A stretch of DNA of 6,437 nucleotides from Deltaproteobacteria bacterium (GTDB taxonomy: Bacteria; Myxococcota_A; Polyangia; Polyangiales; Ga0077539), in NCBI GenBank assembly GCA_947494865.1, contig CANMAT010000225.1:1-6437 (forward strand). The letters run 5' to 3'. The notes below the pieces were generated by a model, which worked only from the letters and a program-made list of their open reading frames with translations, did not search any database and was not told the origin of the DNA. The translations under genes and the position numbers were made by a program. Shown in pieces: positions 1 to 4,511 of this stretch (its first letter is position 1; each line of letters begins with the position of its first letter).

Positions 1-238
1 GGTGCTCTGCGACCTGAACATGCCCGGGCTCACGGGCCCCGAGGTGTACGAGGCCGTTCTGCGCGAGCGCCCCGACGTCGCCGAGGCCTTCGTGTTCACC
101 ACCGGCGGGAGCTTCACCGCGGCGACCGCAGCCTTCGTCGAGCAGCACCGCGACCGCGTGCTCGAGAAGCCCTTTCGCACCCAGCAGGTGCGCGACGCCG
201 TGCGGCGCGTCACCGAGCGATCACGCCGCGCTCCCTGA
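1..238 (+). CDS. C-terminal receiver (REC) domain of a two-component protein, 5' partial
   Basis: Only the last 78 or so codons are in the window; the frame is open from base 2 and ends at TGA 236-238. The visible protein starts VLCDLNMPGLTG, which is the beta-3 phospho-acceptor region of a CheY-like receiver. The aspartate of CDLNMPG (codon 11-13) is the expected phosphorylation site. It continues with VFTTGG, carrying the conserved Ser/Thr position, and LEKPF, carrying the conserved lysine followed by proline. Only about 22 residues follow KPF, enough to finish the last helix of the REC fold, so no output domain follows. The protein is therefore either a single-domain response regulator or, equally possible, a hybrid histidine kinase ending in a receiver; the missing 5' part would decide. 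It lies on the same strand as the histidine kinase that starts 144 bp downstream, so the two could share a phosphorelay, but this is inference. Confidence 0.88.
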   Translation, partial: VLCDLNMPGLTGPEVYEAVLRERPDVAEAFVFTTGGSFTAATAAFVEQHRDRVLEKPFRTQQVRDAVRRVTERSRRAP

Positions 239-382
239 GGATCTTCCATCGGCGCAGCGCGCGAGGGCCCCCCCACGCTTTGGGGTGACCGAGGGGATGG
301 CGTCCGCGCGCCCGCGGCACAACGTGTCGGCCATGCACGCGCTGCGCGACATGCTCGCTTCTTCGAATCCGTCGGGGGTCGC
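239..382. other. Short intergenic gap before the histidine kinase
   Basis: These 144 bases separate the receiver gene from the kinase gene. A small hairpin is possible (CCCCA at 271-275 pairing with TGGGG at 281-285 around CGCTT), but it has no following T-run, so it is not a convincing intrinsic terminator. I see no clear -35/-10 pair. The two flanking plus-strand genes could therefore be co-transcribed. A short open frame in its right half is listed separately. Confidence 0.5.
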
Positions 383-386
383 GTGA
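297..386 (+). CDS. Possible 29-codon small ORF overlapping the kinase start
   Basis: An ATG at 297 opens a 29-residue frame beginning MASARPRHNVSAM and ending in TGA 384-386. Its stop overlaps the GTG start of the kinase as GTGA (383-386), a geometry typical of translational coupling. It resembles no family I recognise. A GAGGGG run lies immediately before the ATG, closer than an ordinary Shine-Dalgarno spacing. The frame stays open far upstream, as is common in GC-rich DNA, so the ORF may be chance. It could act as a coupled leader peptide, but only the overlap supports that. Confidence 0.2.
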   Translation: MASARPRHNVSAMHALRDMLASSNPSGVA

Positions 387-2023
387 CAGCCGTCGCCGAG
401 GTCGTGGCGCGCCACCAGGAAGCGATACTCCGGCGCTGGGCCGACGAGGCGAGCACCCTCGCGGGCGCGCGCGGGATCACCGCCAGCGAGCTGCGCAACC
501 GCGTGGCCGACTACCTCGTCGCGCTGAGCGCGCTACGCGGCGCCGACGCCGAGCGGCGGCGGCACCTCACGAGCCACCTCTCGGCGCGCCTGCGGTCGGG
601 GTACATGCTCTGCGACGCGCTCGAGGAGCTCGCGATCCTCGGGCGGTGCGTCACCGAGGCGGCCGCGCAGGCCGGCGCCGACGCGCTCGACCCCGCGGAG
701 ATGAATCGGCTCCACGCGGCGCTGCGCGACGACGCCGGCGTGGTGATCGACGCGTTCACGCAGTACGCGGTCACCGACTCGCAGGCCGAGAAGCACTACC
801 TCCGGCGGCTGCAGACGCTGGCGCACGCGGCGCTCCCCGCGGGGCCCGGCGAGGCCGACCTCGTGCGCCACCTCCGCGACGTGCTCGAGCTCGTGATGGA
901 GGCCGTCGAGGCCCAGTGCGCGGCGATCTTCTTTCACAACTTCGCCGACAAGACCCTCTGGCTCGCGGCCTCGGCGGGCATCGTCGAGGAGCCCCTCAAG
1001 CACTACGTCGCCGACGAGGCGACGGCGTCGTTCGTCGCCGCGATCGCCGCGCGCAAGGGCGACACGATGACGGTGCTCGACGCCGAGACCACCGAGTTCG
1101 CGCTGAGCGACGAGCTCCGCACGAGCGGCATCCACGCCCTCCTCGGGGTGCGCCTCCCCGCGCGTCAGGCGCTCATGGGGGTGATGTACGTCGGCATGAC
1201 CGAGCGGCGCCCCTTCACCCTCAGGCAGGTGCAGCGCCTCGAGTCGCTCGGCGCGCAGCTCTCGATCAACCTCGACCTCGCGCGCCTCCACGCCACCCTG
1301 AAGCTCAAGGTCGACGACCTCAACGTCGAGCAGGTGCTGCGCGAGCGCTTCATCTCGGTGCTGGCCCACGACCTGCGCAACCCGCTCCTCGTCATTCGCA
1401 CCGCCGCGCACATCCTGAACCTCGACGCCGACGCCCTCGGCGATCACCGCGCGCTGCCGCGCCGCGTGCTCAGCAACGTGGTGCGCGCCGACGCCATGAT
1501 CCGCGACCTCCTCGACGCGCTGCGCATCCGCGCGGGGCACGAGCTGCCCCTCACCCTCGCCGAGTGCGAGCTCGCCGCGGTGGCGCGCGCCGCCTGCGAC
1601 GAGCTCACCTCGGTGTTCGGCGACCGCTTCGTGCTACGCGGCGACGCCCCCGTGCGCGGCGTCTGGAGCGCCGAGGCCCTGCACCGCGCCCTCTGGAACC
1701 TCGCCACCAACGCCGTGAAGCACGGCGCCCCCGACGCGCCCATCGAGGTCACCGTGCGGGGCACCGCGGCGGGCGCCGCGATCTCGGTGCACAACCAGGG
1801 CCCCGCCATCGACGAGGCCGACCGCGCGACGCTCTTCGAGCCCTTCGTGCAGGTCGGCGCCGCCAGCGGGTCGAGGCGCGGCTGGGGCCTCGGGCTCACC
1901 CTCGTGCAGAGCTGCGCGCAGGCCCACGGCGGCTCCGTAGCGGTCGCGAGCACCCCCGCCGACGGCACCACGTTCACCCTCGAGATACCCTGGGACTCGC
2001 GGCCCTTTCAATCAGGCGCGTGA
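383..2023 (+). CDS. Sensor histidine kinase with RsbRD-like N-domain, GAF, HisKA and HATPase_c
   Basis: This 546-residue protein is a soluble-looking sensor kinase with no signal peptide or membrane segments. Residues about 5-130 (ILRRWADEA through RLRSGYMLCDALEEL) resemble the RsbT co-antagonist RsbRD N-terminal domain, an all-helical module also found in front of bacterial kinases. Residues about 150-300 look like a GAF ligand-binding domain (AAIFFHNF, HALLGVRLPARQALMGVMYVG). The HisKA helix carries the phospho-acceptor in FISVLAHDLRNPL, with His329. The ATPase domain has an N box (LWNLATNAVKHG, Asn443), a G1-like VHNQGPAID in which Asn replaces the usual Asp, an F box (LFEPFVQ) and a G2 box (GWGLGLTLVQ, about 500-509). 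It should autophosphorylate on His329 and pass phosphate to a separate regulator, since it has no receiver of its own. GTG 383 is the first usable in-frame start after the upstream gene and puts the N-domain at its expected position; the ribosome site (GGGGG at 374-378) is poor. The upstream receiver is a possible partner. Its 3' end overlaps the convergent ATPase gene by 12 bp. The signal is unknown. Confidence 0.93.
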   Translation: MTAVAEVVARHQEAILRRWADEASTLAGARGITASELRNRVADYLVALSALRGADAERRRHLTSHLSARLRSGYMLCDALEELAILGRCVTEAAAQAGADALDPAEMNRLHAALRDDAGVVIDAFTQYAVTDSQAEKHYLRRLQTLAHAALPAGPGEADLVRHLRDVLELVMEAVEAQCAAIFFHNFADKTLWLAASAGIVEEPLKHYVADEATASFVAAIAARKGDTMTVLDAETTEFALSDELRTSGIHALLGVRLPARQALMGVMYVGMTERRPFTLRQVQRLESLGAQLSINLDLARLHATLKLKVDDLNVEQVLRERFISVLAHDLRNPLLVIRTAAHILNLDADALGDHRALPRRVLSNVVRADAMIRDLLDALRIRAGHELPLTLAECELAAVARAACDELTSVFGDRFVLRGDAPVRGVWSAEALHRALWNLATNAVKHGAPDAPIEVTVRGTAAGAAISVHNQGPAIDEADRATLFEPFVQVGAASGSRRGWGLGLTLVQSCAQAHGGSVAVASTPADGTTFTLEIPWDSRPFQSGA

Positions 2024-4228
2024 GGGCCCGCCGAGCGCGAACCCCACCGGCGCGCGCGGCGCCCGCTGCTTCGCGCGCACCTCGAGCTGCAACTCGGCCA
2101 CGCACGACGCCACGGTGACGCGCGCCCCGAGGGCCCCGAGCCGCCGCGCCACGGCCGCGAAGTCGCCCGGCGCGAGGTCGCCCACGCGCGCGAGCGTGGC
2201 CACAAGCACTTCGCGCTCGTCGTCGCCGAGCGGCGCGGCGAGGTGCGGCGCGAGGGCGCGCGCGAAGAGGGCCGCGGCCCGTTCGCCGTCGAGGAATCCG
2301 AACGGGATCTTGAACACGAAGCGCCGCAGCGCGGCCTCGTCGAGGTCGTGGGCGAGGTTCGTGGTGCAGGCCACCACACCCCGCGCGCACTCGAGGCGCT
2401 GCAGAAACTCGTTCACCTGCGTGACCTCCCACCCGCGCGAGGCGCCGCGGCGGTCGCGCAGAAACGAGTCGGCCTCGTCGAAGAGCAGCACGGCGCCCTC
2501 CTCTTCGGCCTCGAGAAAGGCCTCGGCGATGGCCTTCTCGGTCTCGCCCACCCACTTGCTCTGCAGGTCCGACACCCTGCGATGAATCACCCGCCGCCCC
2601 ATGCGGTGCGCGAGGTATTTCACGTACTCCGATTTGCCCGTGCCCGGCGGCCCGTGGAGGCACAGCGTCACGCCCGCGCGCGCGCCGGGCTGCCACGCCG
2701 CGAGGCGATCGGCGAGGCCCACCAGGTCGACGGGGCTGTTCAGCGCCGAGAGGTCGTAGGCGCCCGCGTCGAAGTCGAGCGCGCGCCCGGCGCCGCCGCC
2801 GTTGAGGAGCCGGTCGAGCGGGGCGAGCACGCGCTCGACGCCCGCGCGGTCGGCGCACCCGTCCGAGGCGATGAGCCGCGCCGCGCTCACGGCCCCGTGC
2901 AGCGTGGCGGCCGGCACGGCGAAGCGCGTCGCGACGGCCTCGACGTCGGCGGGCGAGAGCGCGTCGGTGGGCGCGAGGTGCCGCGCCAGCATGCGCGCGC
3001 GCTGGCCCGGGCCCGGCGCGCGAAAGGCTACGGCGAAGGCGAAGCGGCGCAGAAACGCCGGGTCGACGCCCTCGACGTTGTTCGAGATCCACACCGTGGG
3101 CACGGGGTTGCTCTCGAGGAGCTGGTTGAACCACGCCTTCGACATGCGCCCCGACGCGCCGCCGCGCCGCCCGAAGGGGTCGCCGCGAGCGCCCTCCCAC
3201 GTGAACAGGTCTTCGAGCTCGTCGAAGAGCAGCACCGCGCCGCTGCGCTCGAGCAGCCGGTGCCCGAGCACCAGCGACGAGAGGCGCTGCGCGGCCTCGG
3301 GCGCGTCGCCGTCGTCGGCGGCGGCGCCCGCTACGTGGAGGGCAGCGCCCACCTCCGCCGCGAGGAGGCGCGCGAGCTCGGTCTTGCCCGTGCCCGTGGC
3401 GCCGTAGAGCAGCACGTTGACGCCCGGGCGGCGCGTGCGGAGCGCCGCCGCGAGGAGGTCGCGCGCGAGCTCGGCGCCCTCGCGCACGGCGCTGAAGTCA
3501 CCCCACCCGAGCGCGCTCGGCGGCGCCGCGGGGAGAAAGCGCGACACGATCATCGCGCGGTCGAGGCCCGGCGTGAGCACCAGATCGAGCACGCCCTCTT
3601 TGAGGTCGAGGCGGTCGCCGAAGTCGCGCATCTCGCTGCCGCCCACCTCGAGCACGCCGCTCTTCACCGCGCGGCCGCTGCGGAGCGCGCGCGCGGCGTC
3701 GGCGCTGCGCACCCCCGTGGCGGCGGCGACGAGGGACGCGGCGGCCCCCAGCGAGACGCTCCCGAAGGCCTCGGTGAGATCTTTGAGCGCGGCGCTGCAG
3801 CGCACCGCGGTCACGAATTCGAAGAGGGCCCGGTCGGCCGCGTCGAAGCCCAGCAGCGCGGCGAAGAGCGCGAGGTTGGCCCCCACGAAGCCCCCGACGG
3901 GCGCCCGCGCGGGCACCTCGGCGCGCGCGCCGCGCCGCCACGCCTCGATGCGCGCCTCGAGGCGCTCCCGCGGCGGGCCGCCGTAGAGGCGACGCCGCGG
4001 CGGGGGGTCGGCGAAGGGGTCGTCGTCGTCGGCGGCGTCGCCGGGGTCGAGCGCGAGGAGCTCGGACTCGCTGATGAGGTCGCAGCGCAGGAGGCGCTCG
4101 ACCACGCCCACCTCGAGGCGCTTCACGTCAGTGGCCGCGAGGAGGTCGTGCGCGTAGCAGGTCGCCGCGTCGGCGAAGGGGTTCTCGCCGGGGCCGAGGG
4201 CAGAGACGGTCGGGTTGCGGCTGGACAT
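2012..4228 (-). CDS. Tandem AAA+ ATPase (two ATPase modules, Vps4/katanin-like second module)
   Basis: This 738-residue protein has two AAA+ modules after a non-ATPase N-terminal region (about 1-250). Module 1: Walker A GATGTGKT (276-283), Walker B VLLFDE (Asp336, Glu337), sensor-1 ISNN (383-384), arginine-finger-like FLRRF (394-395). Module 2: Walker A GPPGTGKS (526-533), pore-loop-like SKWVGETEK (557-565), Walker B LLFDE (Asp584, Glu585), sensor-1 TTNL (Asn624), LRRF (Arg635, Arg636). Both sites look catalytically intact. The W-V-G pore loop resembles the substrate-threading loop of Vps4/katanin-type ATPases; module 1 has no equivalent. The family (COG0464-like) remodels or unfolds proteins or complexes in the cytoplasm; its substrate is unknown. 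No protease, zinc or membrane domain is visible. The frame is open up to an ATG at 4375, but ATG 4228 is preferred: GGAG lies 11 nt upstream (plus-strand CTCC, 4240-4243), and the extra 49 residues are basic and low in complexity and read through the intergenic control region. It is divergent from the nuclease gene, 283 bp away, and converges on the kinase gene with a 12-bp overlap. Confidence 0.92.
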   Translation of the reverse strand: MSSRNPTVSALGPGENPFADAATCYAHDLLAATDVKRLEVGVVERLLRCDLISESELLALDPGDAADDDDPFADPPPRRRLYGGPPRERLEARIEAWRRGARAEVPARAPVGGFVGANLALFAALLGFDAADRALFEFVTAVRCSAALKDLTEAFGSVSLGAAASLVAAATGVRSADAARALRSGRAVKSGVLEVGGSEMRDFGDRLDLKEGVLDLVLTPGLDRAMIVSRFLPAAPPSALGWGDFSAVREGAELARDLLAAALRTRRPGVNVLLYGATGTGKTELARLLAAEVGAALHVAGAAADDGDAPEAAQRLSSLVLGHRLLERSGAVLLFDELEDLFTWEGARGDPFGRRGGASGRMSKAWFNQLLESNPVPTVWISNNVEGVDPAFLRRFAFAVAFRAPGPGQRARMLARHLAPTDALSPADVEAVATRFAVPAATLHGAVSAARLIASDGCADRAGVERVLAPLDRLLNGGGAGRALDFDAGAYDLSALNSPVDLVGLADRLAAWQPGARAGVTLCLHGPPGTGKSEYVKYLAHRMGRRVIHRRVSDLQSKWVGETEKAIAEAFLEAEEEGAVLLFDEADSFLRDRRGASRGWEVTQVNEFLQRLECARGVVACTTNLAHDLDEAALRRFVFKIPFGFLDGERAAALFARALAPHLAAPLGDDEREVLVATLARVGDLAPGDFAAVARRLGALGARVTVASCVAELQLEVRAKQRAPRAPVGFALGGPSRA

Positions 4229-4234
4229 GAGAGC

Positions 4235-4246
4235 ATCGGCTCCGAT
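4235..4246 (-). promoter_or_regulatory. Probable ribosome binding site of the AAA+ gene within a short palindrome
   Basis: On the minus strand GGAG (plus CTCC, 4240-4243) precedes the ATG at 4228 by 11 nt, slightly long but usable. The site sits in a small DNA palindrome, ATCGG-CT-CCGAT. The two-base centre is too tight for an RNA hairpin, so the palindrome is probably chance or a minor protein site. Confidence 0.4.
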
Positions 4247-4371
4247 CGCTGCGGGGGGGTAAACGCGAGGGCGCATCTTCGACGCCGGGGCCGTGAAAAT
4301 CTGACGCGCCGCGCAGCTCCCTCTACGTCTGCGCCGCGGCGGATCTTTACGCGGAAGCGTCGCGCCGCGAG

Positions 4372-4388
4372 TCATGGCCGCGTCATGA
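4372..4388. repeat. TCATG direct repeat with 11-bp period, also readable as an inverted repeat
   Basis: TCATG occurs at 4372-4376 and again at 4383-4387, exactly 11 bp apart (about one helical turn). Because TCATG is the complement of CATGA, the stretch also reads as TCATG-N7-CATGA (4372-4388). It directly abuts and partly overlaps the longer inverted repeat to its right, in the middle of the divergent region. Such spacing suits a dimeric DNA-binding protein, but five-base repeats can arise by chance. Confidence 0.3.
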
Positions 4389-4410
4389 ACCTGACTCTGC
4401 GATCAGGTTC
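4387..4410. repeat. Perfect 8-bp inverted repeat in the divergent promoter region (operator candidate)
   Basis: GAACCTGA (4387-4394) and TCAGGTTC (4403-4410) are exact reverse complements separated by eight bases (CTCTGCGA). The arms are less GC-rich than their surroundings and lie between two divergently transcribed genes, about 100 bp upstream of the nuclease start and 160 bp upstream of the ATPase start. No T-run follows, so it does not look like an intrinsic terminator. A dimeric repressor or activator site is the simplest reading. The GAAC/GTTC ends recall LexA-type half-sites, but the spacing does not match the LexA boxes I know. Confidence 0.55.
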
Positions 4411-4450
4411 GCGCGCGCCTCGCAGAGCACACCGCGGGCTGGGAGCATCG

Positions 4451-4459
4451 TGCTAGCGT
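4451..4459 (+). promoter_or_regulatory. Extended -10-like element upstream of the nuclease gene
   Basis: TGCTAGCGT fits the extended -10 pattern TGn-TAnnnT, with the hexamer TAGCGT at 4454-4459. It lies about 53 bp before the ATG at 4512, which would give a leader of roughly 45 nt. No recognisable -35 hexamer is found about 17 bp upstream (ACCGCG), so an activator or the extended -10 alone would be needed. The inverted repeat at 4387-4410 lies about 40-65 bp upstream of this -10, a position more typical of an activator site than of a repressor overlapping the promoter. Confidence 0.35.
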
Positions 4460-4498
4460 CGCGCGCCGCGCCGTGACGGGCGGCGGGGCCCCCCACGC

Positions 4499-4503
4499 AA
4501 GGA
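4499..4503 (+). promoter_or_regulatory. Ribosome binding site of the nuclease gene
   Basis: AAGGA lies 8 nt before the ATG at 4512 and is the clearest Shine-Dalgarno sequence in the window; it fixes the start. Just upstream, CGTG (4472-4475) can pair with CACG (4494-4497) and GGG (4478-4480) with CCC (4491-4493), so a GC-rich leader hairpin could end right next to it. Confidence 0.75.
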
Positions 4504-4511
4504 CTCACCCG

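Noticed and set aside
266..278. Similarity of GGCCCCCCCACGC here to GGCCCCCCACGC near 4487-4498 as a shared intergenic motif
   Set aside because: Mostly a C-run in GC-rich DNA with different run lengths and unlike flanks; probably coincidence.
268..285. Hairpin CCCCA/TGGGG as a terminator after the receiver gene
   Set aside because: Only five base pairs and no T-run follow; not adequate as an intrinsic terminator.
533..1540. 335-codon minus-strand frame opposite the kinase gene
   Set aside because: Repetitive Arg/Val/Glu/His composition with no motif; antisense shadow of the kinase.
646..2118. 490-codon plus-strand frame inside the kinase gene
   Set aside because: Arg/Pro-rich product typical of an off-frame reading of high-GC DNA; the overlapping frame encodes clear GAF, HisKA and HATPase motifs.
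4253..4259. Seven-G run upstream of the ATPase start as a phase-variable tract
   Set aside because: It lies outside the chosen coding region and not at a clear promoter spacing, and runs of this length are expected in this base composition.
4229..4375. 49-residue N-terminal extension of the ATPase from ATG 4375
   Set aside because: The extension is basic and low in complexity, its ATG falls inside the TCATG repeat, and ATG 4228 has a plausible ribosome site. Ordinary folded sequence begins only after 4228.
2243..4456. Very long plus-strand open frame (737 codons) opposite the ATPase gene
   Set aside because: It is the antisense shadow of the tandem AAA+ gene. Its product is dominated by Arg, Ala, Glu, Gly and His with no recognisable fold, while the minus strand encodes two complete AAA+ modules.
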